In this document: positions 1 to 10,300 of the stretch, piece after piece | Layout: every line of letters starts with the position of its first letter | Numbering within the stretch: the stretch's first letter is position 1 | NCBI GenBank assembly: GCA_022561975.1 | Contig: JADFQD010000015.1 | Span: 1 to 40,826 of the forward strand | Origin: Acidobacteriota bacterium | GTDB lineage: Bacteria > Acidobacteriota > Thermoanaerobaculia > Multivoradales > JAHEKO01 | DNA: 40,826 nt | Direction: 5' to 3' | The notes under the pieces: generated by a model | What the model was told of the DNA's origin: nothing | Seen by the model: the letters and a program-made list of their open reading frames with translations, nothing else | The model's database searches: none | Translations under genes and position numbers: made by a program

Positions 1-480
1 AAGTTTCACCGCCTCGCCGCCGCCGTACTTCCGCCACTGGTCGTCGAGCCGCTCGATCCACCACGGCAGCCAGCCGCACGCGCCCTCGAGGAAGGCGATG
101 CGCAGGTCGGGGAAGCGCTCGCACACGCCGCCGACGAGCAACGCGCCCATCGCCAGCATCAACTCTTGCGGGAAGCTCGCGGCGTGGTTGAGCGTGCGGA
201 AGCCGGGGTGGCCGCGGAAGCGGTTCGAGACGTAGTCGTCGCTCGCCCCGCCGCTCGTGCCGTGCACCGCGAGCGGTACGCCGAGGCGTTCGACCTCGCG
301 CCACAGGACGTCGCATTCGGGGGCGTTGAGGTAGCGCCCCGCGACCGGCATCGGCAGCACCACCACCGCGGCGTGGCCCTTCTCCGCGACCGCGCGGCGC
401 GCCTCGGAAGCCGCCAGCTCGGGGTCGTGCAGCGAGACGATCGCCGCCGGCCTGAGGCGGCGGGGAAAGGACCGGTCCAT
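1..480 (-). CDS. amidohydrolase_2-type metal hydrolase, partial at both ends
   Basis: The reverse strand is open from an ATG at 480 to the window edge (about 160 codons). It reads as the middle of an amidohydrolase-2 family TIM-barrel enzyme. Recognisable pieces are 'RLRPAAIVSLHDPELA', 'GVPLAVHGTSGG' and, near the edge, 'RFPDLRIAFLEGACGWLPWW', which are typical blocks of this family. Members hydrolyse or decarboxylate small cyclic or aromatic acids using one divalent metal. The substrate cannot be told here. About 100 N-terminal residues expected from the family, including the usual HxH metal site, are missing: upstream of 480 the frame hits stops at once. The C-terminus lies outside the window. 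GC is higher than in the following genes. It is either a broken gene or foreign sequence joined at base ~479. Confidence 0.6.
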   Translation of the reverse strand, partial: MDRSFPRRLRPAAIVSLHDPELAASEARRAVAEKGHAAVVVLPMPVAGRYLNAPECDVLWREVERLGVPLAVHGTSGGASDDYVSNRFRGHPGFRTLNHAASFPQELMLAMGALLVGGVCERFPDLRIAFLEGACGWLPWWIERLDDQWRKYGGGEAVKL

Positions 481-664
481 GAGCGCTGTGCCCGATCTGG
501 AACGCCTGAGCGACTACGTGTTTCACTATGCCTCCGAGGACCCGGAGCGCGTGTTCTCCGAGTATCACCTGCGGATCGCGACGATCTTCGGCCAGCATGC
601 CTCGGTGGCCATCCTGAACGCCCGGTTGGTGGAGACCCTGAGAAGCTTGAGGGTGCCAGCCTAG
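479..664 (+). pseudogene. GAF-domain C-terminal remnant (61 codons)
   Basis: This short frame ends in 'GQHASVAILNARLVETLR', the usual last helix of a GAF sensor domain as found in histidine kinases and phosphodiesterases. The rest of the GAF fold and any output domain are missing. The ATG at 479 has no clear Shine-Dalgarno sequence, and the frame stays open a little further upstream, into the sequence that codes the amidohydrolase on the other strand. The piece therefore looks cut off at a junction near 457-479. It stops at 662-664, directly against the stop codon of the convergent glgP. A small functional protein is possible but less likely. Confidence 0.45.
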
Positions 665-2959
665 CTATAGCTGGCTGTCAGACCCGCGAGAGAGCGGTAA
701 ATACGCCTTTTCGATGTAGTCCCGCACCATGCGGTGGGAGGAAAACCCCTGGCCGATGGTCACGATCGAGCGCTTCATGCGGGCGATCCAGTCGGTCGGC
801 AGGCCGTCGTCGCCGCGCCGGTAGAACTCGGGCACGATCTCTTCTTCGAGAGTCCGGTAGAGGGACTGGGCGTCGAGCTGGTCCTGCTGCCATTCCTCGT
901 TGGAGGACTGATCCGGGTTGCCGATCACCCAGCCGTTCTCACCGTCGTAGGCCTCGGGCCACCAGCCGTCTGAGATGCTCAGATTGAGCGTGCCGTTGAT
1001 GGCGGCCTTCATGCCACTGGTGCCGCTGGCTTCGAGCGGCCGGCGCGGGGTATTCAACCAGAGGTCGCAGCCCTGGACCATCATCCGGGCAACCCGCATG
1101 TCGTAGTTCTCGAGGAAGACTACGCGGTCGCGCAGGTCGCCGGAGCGGCTGAGATGGAAGATGCTCTGGATCAGCTCCTGGCCGGGCCGGTCGGCGGGGT
1201 GGGCCTTGCCGGCCAGGATGACCTGGACCGGGTGCTCGGCATGATGAAGGAGCATGCGCAGCCGATGGAGATCGCTGAACAGGAGGCCGGCGCGTTTGTA
1301 GGTGGCAAAGCGACGGGCGAAGCCCACCGTGAGGATGTCGGGATCGAGAACCTTGTCGAGGGCTCGAAGCTCCGCAGGTGACTGCCCGTGTCGGCCGAGC
1401 TGCTCGCGCAGACGCGCTCTCGCGAATCGGCTCAGGCGCTCCTTCTGCGCCCGGTGGGCGAGAAAGACATCTCTGTCCGGCGCCTGGAGAAGAGCCTTCC
1501 AACCATCGGGCTCGAGGGCGGCATCGACCCAGTCCGGCCCCACGATGCGACCGATCAGACCGGCCATCTCGAGACCCATCCAGGTCGGGGCATGCACGCC
1601 GTTGGTGATCGAATGGATCGCTGGACGATCTGCGGGGAGCGACGGAAAGATGTGACGCCACATGCGGTCGGCGATCTCTCCGTTCAGGCGGCTGACGCCA
1701 TTGGCCCAAGCGCTGGTTCGAAGCGCGACCGCGGTGAGGTTGAGGGGTTGATCGCGCTCCCCGTGGTCGGCCGCTCCGAGCGCGAGAACCGTGTCGGTGT
1801 CCACCGCCAGGGCTTGGGCCCAGACCTGGCAGTAGGTCTTTGCCATCGGCCGATCGAAGGTCTCGTGGCCCGCCGCAACCGGGGTGTGGGTCGTGAAGGT
1901 GGTGTTACAACGGATCGCTGCGAGCGCCTGGTCGAAGGTCGTACCGTGCTTGACGATGTGATGGCGAGCGCGTTCGAGCTGCAGGAGGGCGCTGTGGCCC
2001 TCGTTGATGTGCCAGACGGCCGGTTCCAGCCCCAAAGCCTCGAGCGCCCGCACGCCTCCGATGCCGAGGACCGCCTCCTGGGCCAGACGCATCTCCCGCC
2101 CTCGAACGTAGAGCACGGCCGTGATCGGCCGGTCCGAGGGGTCATTCCGGCGCAGATCGGTATCGAGCAGGAGGAGGGGTACGCGCCCGACTTGAGCCAG
2201 CCAGACCTTGGCCGCGACCTCGTGCCCAGGGAAAGGCACGCGCACGATCAACTCGCGGCCCTGCAGGTCGAGCACGCCTCGCAGCGGCAAGCGGTTGAAG
2301 TCGGATTCGGTATAGGTGTGCTGCTGGAAGCCGTCGGCGTCGATGGTTTGCTGGAAGTAGCCGCGCCGGTAGAGCAGGCCGACTGCCAAGAACGGTAGGC
2401 CGAGGTCGCTGGCGCTCTTGCAGTGATCGCCGCTCAGGACACCGAGGCCGCCCGAGTAGATCGCGAGCGACTGATGGATGCCGTATTCGGCGCAGAAATA
2501 GGCAACCGGGTGTGCGGAATCGGGGGCCGGACTCGGAACGGAAGTTTCGTCACCCTGGACGGTTTGTTCCAGGATTCTGCGGCTAAACCAGGTCTCGCCG
2601 TCGACGGCCATATAAGCGTCGAAGGCGGCGGTGACCTCGGAGTACCGAGCCATGAACTCGTCGTCGTGAATGAGCGTCTCCCAGTGCTCCCGGTCGATGT
2701 TGAGGAGAAGCTCCACCGGGTTGCGGTAGCGCGCCCAGCTGGCTCGATCGGCGGCGGCAAAGAGCCGGCGGGCCGGTGAGTTCCAGGTCCACCAGAGGTT
2801 GTAGGCGAGGTTGTTCAGACGCGACACCTCGTCGGGCAGGTGAATCTCGGTAATCTGCAGGCTCGGTACGCGAAGGAGTCCGTTCGAAGCTGATGGAATC
2901 ATCTTGTCGGGGTCGATCGGAGAGGCGCTGGGGGCGCTGGACGTGCTGATTTCTACCAC
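665..2959 (-). CDS. glgP: alpha-glucan (glycogen) phosphorylase
   Basis: This 764-residue enzyme of the short alpha-glucan phosphorylase type (GT35, the TIGR02094-like branch) removes glucose-1-phosphate from glycogen or maltodextrin ends with inorganic phosphate. 'AIYSGGLGVLSGDH' (about residue 165) is the family's N-terminal glycine-rich motif. 'EASGTSGMKAAINGTLNLS' holds the lysine (about residue 650) that carries pyridoxal phosphate. Length matches the family. The start is a GTG at 2959, since no in-frame ATG lies nearer the conserved N-terminal part. It is divergent from malQ with a 47-base gap that holds overlapping -10-like boxes. The malQ and glgX enzymes act on the same glucan, so this trio forms the breakdown arm of the locus. 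Confidence in the function is high. Confidence 0.95.
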   Translation of the reverse strand: MVEISTSSAPSASPIDPDKMIPSASNGLLRVPSLQITEIHLPDEVSRLNNLAYNLWWTWNSPARRLFAAADRASWARYRNPVELLLNIDREHWETLIHDDEFMARYSEVTAAFDAYMAVDGETWFSRRILEQTVQGDETSVPSPAPDSAHPVAYFCAEYGIHQSLAIYSGGLGVLSGDHCKSASDLGLPFLAVGLLYRRGYFQQTIDADGFQQHTYTESDFNRLPLRGVLDLQGRELIVRVPFPGHEVAAKVWLAQVGRVPLLLLDTDLRRNDPSDRPITAVLYVRGREMRLAQEAVLGIGGVRALEALGLEPAVWHINEGHSALLQLERARHHIVKHGTTFDQALAAIRCNTTFTTHTPVAAGHETFDRPMAKTYCQVWAQALAVDTDTVLALGAADHGERDQPLNLTAVALRTSAWANGVSRLNGEIADRMWRHIFPSLPADRPAIHSITNGVHAPTWMGLEMAGLIGRIVGPDWVDAALEPDGWKALLQAPDRDVFLAHRAQKERLSRFARARLREQLGRHGQSPAELRALDKVLDPDILTVGFARRFATYKRAGLLFSDLHRLRMLLHHAEHPVQVILAGKAHPADRPGQELIQSIFHLSRSGDLRDRVVFLENYDMRVARMMVQGCDLWLNTPRRPLEASGTSGMKAAINGTLNLSISDGWWPEAYDGENGWVIGNPDQSSNEEWQQDQLDAQSLYRTLEEEIVPEFYRRGDDGLPTDWIARMKRSIVTIGQGFSSHRMVRDYIEKAYLPLSRGSDSQL

Positions 2960-2991
2960 ATCCGGACAGATCCCGTAAGTGGCTCCAACCG

Positions 2992-2999
2992 ATTAGAAT
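2992..2999. promoter_or_regulatory. overlapping divergent -10 boxes between glgP and malQ
   Basis: The sequence GATTAGAATC is nearly symmetrical. It gives TAGAAT on the plus strand (2994-2999), seven bases before the malQ ATG, and TCTAAT on the minus strand (2992-2997), about 33 bases before the glgP start. Each matches five of six bases of the sigma-70 -10 consensus. No convincing -35 hexamer is seen on either side. malQ lacks a Shine-Dalgarno sequence, which fits a leaderless mRNA starting at or next to the ATG. Confidence 0.45.
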
Positions 3000-3006
3000 C
3001 CGGCCT

Positions 3007-4575
3007 ATGCAGGTGCGATCGGCGGGCGTTCTACTGCATCCCACCGCGCTACCGGGTGGCTTCGGCATCGGAGACCTCGGACCGTCGGCCCGGAGTTTTT
3101 TGGACTGGCTCGAGTCGGCCGGCCAATCGGTGTGGCAGGTCCTGCCACTCGGTCCCACCGGACACGGTGACTCGCCCTACGGGACGACTTCGGCTTTCGC
3201 CGGCAACCCGTTGCTCATCTCTCCTGAAGACCTGGTGGCGGACGGGCTTTTGGCGCCGACTGCGGTCGAGTCCCTGGACGAGAAGCCCGGCAATGGATCG
3301 ATCCATCGGATCGACTTCGGGCGGGTCGACTTTGGCGCAGTGCGGGATCAGAAAGAGCGGATGCTCCGCGAATCCTGGCGCCACGTTCGCTCGAACGCAA
3401 GTCATCAGGCGCTCGCCGAACTCGAGGCCTTCGCAGATGACGATCGCCGCCGCGTCTGGCTCGAGGATTGGACTCTCTACGCCGCCCTCAAGTGCCGCTT
3501 CGATCAGAGGAGCTGGACGGACTGGCCGGCCGAGCTCCGCTCGCGGGAGGCGGCGGCTCTGGCGGACACGGCGCGTGATCTCGACGCCGAGATCCGGTTT
3601 CAGAGTTGGGTCCAGTACCTTTTTCATCGGCAGTGGGGCCGGCTGCGCTCCGAGGCTGCTGCGCGGGGCATCCGGCTCTTGGGTGATGTGCCGATCTACG
3701 TAATCAACGACAGCGCCGATGTTTGGGCCCGACAGGACCTTTTCGCGCTCGACGGCGAGGGCCGGCCGAGTGAGTTGTCCGGAGTTCCTCCGGACGCCTT
3801 CAGCGAGGACGGTCAGCTCTGGGGGCAGCCGATCTACCGGTGGGATCGGATGCGCAAGGACGGATACGCCTGGTGGCTGGCGCGGATGAGAGTCGCGTTC
3901 GAGCGCGCCGACATCGTGCGTCTCGACCACTTTCGCGGTTTCGCGGGCTACTGGAGCGTACCGGCCTCGGCCGAAACCGCGCGCGCCGGGCGATGGCTAC
4001 CGGGTCCCGGTGCTGCACTCTTCGAAGCCTTTGCGGCCGGCCTCGGCGAGGTCGAGATCGTCGCCGAAGATCTGGGGGTCATCAGCCCCGATGTGATCGC
4101 GCTACGCCAACGCTTCGACCTCGCGGGGATGAAGGTACTGCAATTCGGGTTCGGTGAAATCGACAGCCCGCACTTGCCACATCGTCACAACCAGCACGCG
4201 GTGGTCTACACCGGCACCCACGACAACGACACAACCCGCGGCTGGTACGACTCGCTCGACAGTGACTCGCGACATCGCCTTCACGAGTACCTGAGCTGCG
4301 ATGGATCGGATATCGCGTGGGACTTGATTCGCACGGCGCTCGAGTCGGTGGCGCGGATGGCGATCGTTCCGATCCAGGATGTGCTCGACCTCGGAAGCGA
4401 AGCGCGTTTCAACACACCGGGCGTCGCCGAGGGAAACTGGACCTGGAGACTCTCCCGGCTTCCCAGCGGCGAAGAGGCGGGCAGGTTGGGTCGCCTGACA
4501 GAGCTTTCCGGCCGGCTCAGACCGTCCAAATCCGATACGGCAGAAGCCGCCACCTCCAGCGATGCCGAGTCCTGA
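3007..4575 (+). CDS. malQ: 4-alpha-glucanotransferase (amylomaltase, GH77)
   Basis: This 522-residue GH77 enzyme transfers maltodextrin segments between glucan chains, so that short oligosaccharides left by phosphorylase and debranching enzyme can be reused. Family blocks appear in order: 'LHPTALPGGFGIGDLG' at the N-terminus, 'GDVPIYVINDSADVWA' (about 228-243), 'VRLDHFRGFAGYW' with the nucleophile Asp (about 306), 'AEDLGVI' with the acid/base Glu (about 353) and 'GTHDNDTTRGW' with the third Asp (about 405). Length is typical. The ATG at 3007 has no Shine-Dalgarno sequence but sits seven bases after a TAGAAT box. The 3' end overlaps glgX by 14 bases, so the two are probably translationally coupled. 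It is cytoplasmic. Confidence 0.97.
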   Translation: MQVRSAGVLLHPTALPGGFGIGDLGPSARSFLDWLESAGQSVWQVLPLGPTGHGDSPYGTTSAFAGNPLLISPEDLVADGLLAPTAVESLDEKPGNGSIHRIDFGRVDFGAVRDQKERMLRESWRHVRSNASHQALAELEAFADDDRRRVWLEDWTLYAALKCRFDQRSWTDWPAELRSREAAALADTARDLDAEIRFQSWVQYLFHRQWGRLRSEAAARGIRLLGDVPIYVINDSADVWARQDLFALDGEGRPSELSGVPPDAFSEDGQLWGQPIYRWDRMRKDGYAWWLARMRVAFERADIVRLDHFRGFAGYWSVPASAETARAGRWLPGPGAALFEAFAAGLGEVEIVAEDLGVISPDVIALRQRFDLAGMKVLQFGFGEIDSPHLPHRHNQHAVVYTGTHDNDTTRGWYDSLDSDSRHRLHEYLSCDGSDIAWDLIRTALESVARMAIVPIQDVLDLGSEARFNTPGVAEGNWTWRLSRLPSGEEAGRLGRLTELSGRLRPSKSDTAEAATSSDAES

Positions 4576-6646
4576 TTCCCGAGGGTCGTTGCTGGGCGCA
4601 GAACTAGGAGCGCAAGGCGTCACCTTCCGATTGACTGCGCCGCATGCGACCGGCGTCGAGTTGTGCCTGTTCGCCGCCGCCGCCGGCAACAGCGGTCGAG
4701 AGACCGAGCGAATCGCCTTGGCCCGTGACAGTGACGGCGATGGCGACGGAGACGGCGCTTGGACCACGCAGGTTACCGGGCTCGGCGCGGGCCAGCTCTA
4801 TGGCTATCGCGTCGATGGGCCCTACCGGCTGTCGGAAGGCCACCGTTTCAACCCGGCGAAGCTGGTGATGGACCCCCGGGCGGGAGCGATCGCCGGGCAG
4901 GTCACCTGGTGTGAGGCGCTCCTCGGCGCCGACGCTCGCGACAGCGCTCCGTACCAGGCTCGCTCCGTCGTCGTCGACACGGGCTTCGACTGGCAGGGCG
5001 ACCGGCCTCCGGCGCGGTCCTGGGGCGAGACCGTGATCTACGAGTGTCACGTGCGCGGGCTGACGCGGCTCCATCCCGAGATCCCGGAGGCGCTGCGAGG
5101 CACCTACCTCGGACTGGCCTCGCCGCCGGTGATCGAGCATCTGACGAACCTCGGAGTCACGGCCGTCGAGCTGATGCCGGTCCAGCACTTCGTGAGCGAG
5201 CGGCACTTGATGGAGCAGGGTCGTGCGAACTACTGGGGCTACAGCCCGCTGGCCTGGTTCGCGCCGCATGCCGGCTACGGCTCCAGAGACGGGGGCCGGC
5301 CGGTGACCGAGTTCCAGACCATGGTCCGCGACCTCCATCGCGCGGGACTCGAGGTGATTCTCGACATGGTGTTCAACCACACCGCCGAGGGCGGCGCGTC
5401 CGGTCCGACCCTGTCCCTGCGCGGCATCGACAACGCGCTCTACTACCTTTTGGATCCGGAGGATCGAAGTCGCTACGTGGATTTCACCGGTTGCGGCAAC
5501 ACGGTCCATGCGGCCCATCCGCAGGTTGCCGAGCTGATTCTGGACTGCCTGCGCTATTGGGTGGAGGTCATGCACGTGGACGGGTTTCGTTTCGATCTGG
5601 CGACGACTCTCGGACGTGAAAACGGCGCCTTCTCAGGCCGGGCGTCGCTTCTCGAGGCCATCGGCGCGGACCCGATACTCGGCCGGGTCAAGTTGATCGC
5701 CGAGCCCTGGGATCTGGGCCCCGGCGGCTACCAACTGGGTTCCTTTCCAGCCGGCTGGTCGGGTTGGAACAATCGGTTCCGCGACACAGTGCGCTCGTTC
5801 TGGCGCGGTGATCCGGGGCGGCGACCGGACCTCGCCACCCGCATCGCCGGCAGCGCCGATCTCCTCCATGGCAAGCGCCGGGGACCGCTCGGCGGCATCA
5901 ACTACATCACCTGCCACGATGGCTTTACGCTCGAGGACCTGGTGTCCTACGAGCGCAAGCACAATTCGGCGAATCTCGAGGACAACGGCGACGGCCGAGA
6001 CGACAACCTGAGTCGTAACTGGGGAACCGAGGGCCCGTCCGAGTCCGCCGAGACTCTGGCCTCGAGGGATTGCGCCAAGAGAAACCTCTTCGCAACCTTG
6101 GCGCTCTCATCCGGTGTGCCGATGCTCTCGCATGGTGACGAGTTGGGCCGAACCCAGAACGGCAACAACAACGCCTACTGCCAGGACGGTCCGCTGACCT
6201 GGGTGGATTGGGTACCGGCTCGGCGGGGTGAGGAGTTCTGCGACTTCGTGCGGAGGGTCTTGGCGCTTCGGCGCGAGATCGGTTGTCTCGGCAAGGAGCG
6301 CTTCCCGAGCCGGGACGACGTCGTGTGGTTCGGGAGCAACGGCGAGCCGCTCACCGAGGGGGACTGGCGGGAGGAGGGCGACCCTGTGCTCGGTACTTGC
6401 TGGCTGGGCCGGCGGGGCGGGGGCGACGGCGACCGAACAGGCGCCGACGTGTTCCTGGTCTATATGAATGCAGGGCGGGAGGCGCGGTCGGTCGAGCTTC
6501 CCGCGTTCGAATTCGAGCGCCGCTGGCACGAGCGCCTGAATACCGTAGCGCCGGAAAGTGCCCGGGTTCTCGAGATCAGGTTCGAGCTACCGGCGCATGC
6601 GACGATCGTGCTGGAGGGGAGCCTCAGTCGCCATAGGTCGCTTTGA
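4562..6646 (+). CDS. glgX: glycogen debranching enzyme GlgX/TreX type (GH13)
   Basis: This 694-residue isoamylase-type enzyme cleaves alpha-1,6 branches left on phosphorylase-limited glycogen. An N-terminal CBM48-like domain ('GVTFRLTAPHATGVELCLF') precedes the barrel. Catalytic blocks are 'DMVFNHTAEG', 'DGFRFDLATTLGR' (nucleophile Asp, about 342), 'LIAEPWDLGPGGYQ' (acid/base Glu, about 380) and 'CHDGFTLEDLVSY' (third Asp, about 450). The 'NGNNNAYCQD' stretch is typical of GlgX. A short Asp-Gly repeat (about residues 58-67) sits in a loop of the N-terminal domain. It starts inside the end of malQ and runs 23 bases into the convergent phosphatase gene. Function is certain at family level; transglycosylation as in TreX is possible. 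Confidence 0.96.
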   Translation: MPSPDSRGSLLGAELGAQGVTFRLTAPHATGVELCLFAAAAGNSGRETERIALARDSDGDGDGDGAWTTQVTGLGAGQLYGYRVDGPYRLSEGHRFNPAKLVMDPRAGAIAGQVTWCEALLGADARDSAPYQARSVVVDTGFDWQGDRPPARSWGETVIYECHVRGLTRLHPEIPEALRGTYLGLASPPVIEHLTNLGVTAVELMPVQHFVSERHLMEQGRANYWGYSPLAWFAPHAGYGSRDGGRPVTEFQTMVRDLHRAGLEVILDMVFNHTAEGGASGPTLSLRGIDNALYYLLDPEDRSRYVDFTGCGNTVHAAHPQVAELILDCLRYWVEVMHVDGFRFDLATTLGRENGAFSGRASLLEAIGADPILGRVKLIAEPWDLGPGGYQLGSFPAGWSGWNNRFRDTVRSFWRGDPGRRPDLATRIAGSADLLHGKRRGPLGGINYITCHDGFTLEDLVSYERKHNSANLEDNGDGRDDNLSRNWGTEGPSESAETLASRDCAKRNLFATLALSSGVPMLSHGDELGRTQNGNNNAYCQDGPLTWVDWVPARRGEEFCDFVRRVLALRREIGCLGKERFPSRDDVVWFGSNGEPLTEGDWREEGDPVLGTCWLGRRGGGDGDRTGADVFLVYMNAGREARSVELPAFEFERRWHERLNTVAPESARVLEIRFELPAHATIVLEGSLSRHRSL

Positions 6647-7277
6647 CTAGCCGTGTCGAGCCGAACCAGCGGGGGACCTCGAGCACGAACAGATGGTGAA
6701 ATTCGCTGTTGCCCGGCTGATCGGGGATGCGGCAGTCGCCACCGATAAGGGCGAAGTAGTCCGGACACAGCGTTGGGGCGCCGGCAGCCTCCACCATCGC
6801 GGGGACCGTGTTGCTGTGCCCCACGATCAACACGGTTCGGCCACGATGTGCCGACAGGACGTGCGCGACGAGGTCAGCCGGGCTTGCTACGGATGGATCC
6901 AAAAGCGCTGTGGCTTGATCAACTCCGCAGTGTTCCAGCTGGTCGCCCGCGTTGGCGTTGGGTTGGATCTGGATCTCGAGCCCCAGCGATGCCGCAGTCG
7001 GCTCGGCCGTCAAGGCGGTGCGGCACCACTCCGTGGCGTACACAGCTACGACTCCCGCACCCTCCGCGACGTGAACAAGAGCTTCGGCTCGGTTTTCGCC
7101 TGCGGCTGTAAGTGTTGGATTCGAGTCGGAGCCCTTCTCGGCGTGGCGAACCAGAAGAAGCGTCGTGGACTGGTTGGTCCAGCAGATCCACAAGACGACC
7201 ACAGACAAGGTCGCCACGACCACCAGTGCGATGTAGGGTGATCGGCGCTCCTTGATGTCGGGGAATTCAGGTGTCAT
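6624..7277 (-). CDS. membrane-anchored histidine phosphatase family protein
   Basis: The 217-residue protein has one N-terminal membrane segment (about 15-33, 'YIALVVVATLSVVVLWICW') and then a histidine-phosphatase domain. 'LLLVRHAEKG' carries the RH motif with the phospho-accepting His45, and 'VLIVGHSNTVP' supplies the second catalytic His. The catalytic domain probably faces the periplasm, though orientation is not proven. The open frame extends to 7409, but that would overlap the upstream gene. The ATG at 7277 has a good AAGGA Shine-Dalgarno sequence, so it is chosen. It lies 35 bases downstream of the large GH13 gene and is probably co-transcribed. It could dephosphorylate a sugar phosphate or another phosphoester; the substrate cannot be read from the sequence. 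Confidence 0.8.
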   Translation of the reverse strand: MTPEFPDIKERRSPYIALVVVATLSVVVLWICWTNQSTTLLLVRHAEKGSDSNPTLTAAGENRAEALVHVAEGAGVVAVYATEWCRTALTAEPTAASLGLEIQIQPNANAGDQLEHCGVDQATALLDPSVASPADLVAHVLSAHRGRTVLIVGHSNTVPAMVEAAGAPTLCPDYFALIGGDCRIPDQPGNSEFHHLFVLEVPRWFGSTRLVKATYGD

Positions 7278-7312
7278 CGGGATTCCTTTCTTTTCGCGCG
7301 GACCCCTGACTC

Positions 7313-10300
7313 CTACCGTTCCTTCTGATCTCGGAGCCGTGCGATCACCGGCGTGATCTGAAACTCGGCCTCTTCGATCGCTTGGCGCAAGCGCTCGAGG
7401 ACGTCGCACCAGCCCACCACGGCTTCGGAGGCCTCCTGCGGTGGACCACTGGGAGCCGCGAGCCAGCTCAGGGCCGCTGCGGTGGCTCTCCAGGTAAGGA
7501 ATCGCTGGAGCAGCTCGCCGTCGAGGGTATCCGCGTCCCGGTCGTAGCCCAGGATCCGTGCCGCGGTTTCGCTGCTGGTGGCGCTCTCCAGGATCCGGCG
7601 GGCCCGCGCGAGTCCGGGCGGCGGTGTGGTCTCGAGCCAGTCATCGAGGGACGCAATGTCGACGAGCGCCGCGAGTTCCGCCGCGCGCGGGTCGGGCACG
7701 CTACGGTCGGCCAGAATCCGAGTCAAGGTCGGGCCGGGCTCGAGCGCCCGGAGTGCCCAGCCTCCCCAGCGCTGGTGAACGTAGCCGAGGAGCGCGAACG
7801 CGGGCAGCACGAACCGGGCATCCTCCTCCTTCTCGGAGCCCACCAACAGCTCGAGGGCGCCGAGCATGCGCTCTGTCCGGGGCCAGTCGAGAGCCAGCTC
7901 GACGGCCGCCAGCCGCGAGATCGCTTCGAGCCATCCCGCTAGATCGGCTGGCTGCGGTAGGTGCGCTGGCTCCGCTGGCTCCGCTGGCTCCGACGGCTCC
8001 GGCGACAGCTCATCGGAAGCGTGGGCTGGCTCCGCCACCCCTGGCAGCCGAGTAGGTTCGAGAGCGCTGCGCAAATGCCGGTCGAGTTCTTCGAGTTGTT
8101 CCTCCATCGCCTGCACGGCGGGCGCCGATAGCGGGGCAGCGACCGACAGGGTTGCCAGGATGTCGCCAAATGCAGAGCGCGCGTCTTCGAGGTGGATTTG
8201 GCGACCCGCCTCCTCGAAGCCCGGCGTTCCGCGGAGCCCTAGATGCCGGCTCAATCGCGGGTAGATGCCGCCGTCCTCCGAGGCGGCGAGTTCGCGAAAG
8301 TCGACCAGGACGAGCGACTCATAGCCGGCCAATTCGAGTTCCAATCCGCTGTTGTGGATCGCCGAAGCGGTGCGCAGAAAGTGCCGCTGCGACAAGCGGT
8401 CGCGAAACCGGCAGAGTCGATCGGCCGCCGTCGAGATGCCGAGATCGCGGTTCAGCTTCAAGACGCCGCGCACCGGAACCGGTTGGTTGTTGAAGACCAC
8501 GAGCGAGACGTCGTGAGCGCCGGCTCCACCGCCATCTCCACTTCCATCTTTACCGTGGGCGCCACCGTGGGAGAAAGCGAGGACGTTCTCGTCGATCGCC
8601 CCGTGCCGATCCACGAAATCGTGCATCGAGAACCCGTCGACATCGGCGAAACGCCTGCGTTCCCGGAGTAAGGGAACGATCTGCTTGTCGTGCCGCTCAA
8701 TCAGATGTCGATTCGGCGCTTCGTCGACGTACGCCCGCCGGTACTCCATGCCGTAGCGCTCGGTGAGACCCTCGATCTGGCCGTGCGCGAACATCGGCAG
8801 GCCGGGCATCGTGGCGAGCAGCACACAGGCCCCGAAGTAGCGATCTCCGTCACCGAACTGCTCGATCGCGGTCCGCTCGTCCGGGTTGCTCAGGAAGTTG
8901 ACATAGCGCCTGAGGATCTCGGCGTCGAAGTCGAGGGATTCCCTGACCAGTCTTCGGTAGCCACGGTTGTCGTGATCGCGCAGCATGTTCATGAAGGCGC
9001 TGTTGTAGACCCGGTGGAGACCGAGGTTTCTGACGAAGTAGCCTTCCATCAGCCAGAAGGCCTCTGCCAGCAAGAGGGTGCCCGGCGCTTCGGTCTCGGC
9101 GCGGTCGACGACCTCGCGCCAGAACTCGCGCGGCATCTTGGCGTTGAACTCGGTCGCGCTCATCGCGTGCTCGGCGCGCGATGGGATGGCCCCGGCGCTT
9201 CCAGGCTCTGGGTACCAGAGCCGTTGGATGTGACGCTGGGCGAGCGTCATCGCAGCGTCGAAGCGGATGATCGGAAATCTCTTTGCGACCTTCAGGATCG
9301 TGCGAGTAACCGCTTCTCGCGTGGCCGGGTTCAGATAGTCGAGCTGGGCGGTGTCGTTCCAGGGTGTACCGGTGCCGTCGTTGCCGTGGTAGACGAAGCG
9401 CACCTCTCCGGTCGTCCTGTCGACTCGCTTGAAAACCACTGCGGCGTCGGTGCGGTCGAAGTAGTGGTCTTCGAGGAAGATCCCGACCCGGCGATCGCTC
9501 GACAAGTCCGGTCCGTTGAACGTGTACGAGGGGAAGGGACAGATCGGCACCGACAGAAACCACTCGGGATGCTCGATCATCCACTCCGAATCGATGCCGG
9601 TGTGATTGGGCACCATGTCGGCGGAAAGCCTGATCCCGAAGCGATCGGCCTGTGCTTCGAGGCTCTCGAGAGCTTCGTCGCCACCGAGATCATCCGCGAT
9701 CCGGTAGGCCATGAGGGAGTAGGCGGAGCCCGCCGCTTCCGGGTTGCCGCACAGCTGTTTGATGCGCCGTGATGCGCGGCTGCGCTCCCAGAGTCCGATC
9801 AGCCATAGGCCGGTGATGCCACGTGAGCCCAAGGTTTCGAATTCGGCGTCGGGAATCTGGTCCAGGCGGGTGATCTTCCGGCGGTAGCGGCTCGACAGCT
9901 GGTGAAGCCAAACGTGGGTGTTTTTGGCGGCAAGGACCAAGCGCGACATCCAGCCGCGGTCCGATCCATAGTGCACTTCCCGGTCGTCGAGAGGGTCGAA
10001 GGCCGGGGTTTCGGGCGGCCCCGGTCCCGGCGGAAACCTGGGCATCTCTTCCTCGGCGATGAGGTCGAGAGCAGCGATGAGCTCCGGTTCGAGATCGGTT
10101 GATAGATCGCGCCAGTTCTCGATCATCCAGCGCAGCTGATCCGCGAGCGAATCCGGGGCCGAGTCGATCGGGCGACGCAGGCCCAGGACCAAGCTGCCGT
10201 CCCCCTTGTGGAGTCCGGGCTCCTGGTCCAGCAGTTCATTGAGGGCACCGACGAGCGGGCCGTACTCGGGGTCGGCCACCAGGCCGCCGGAGTGCAACAC

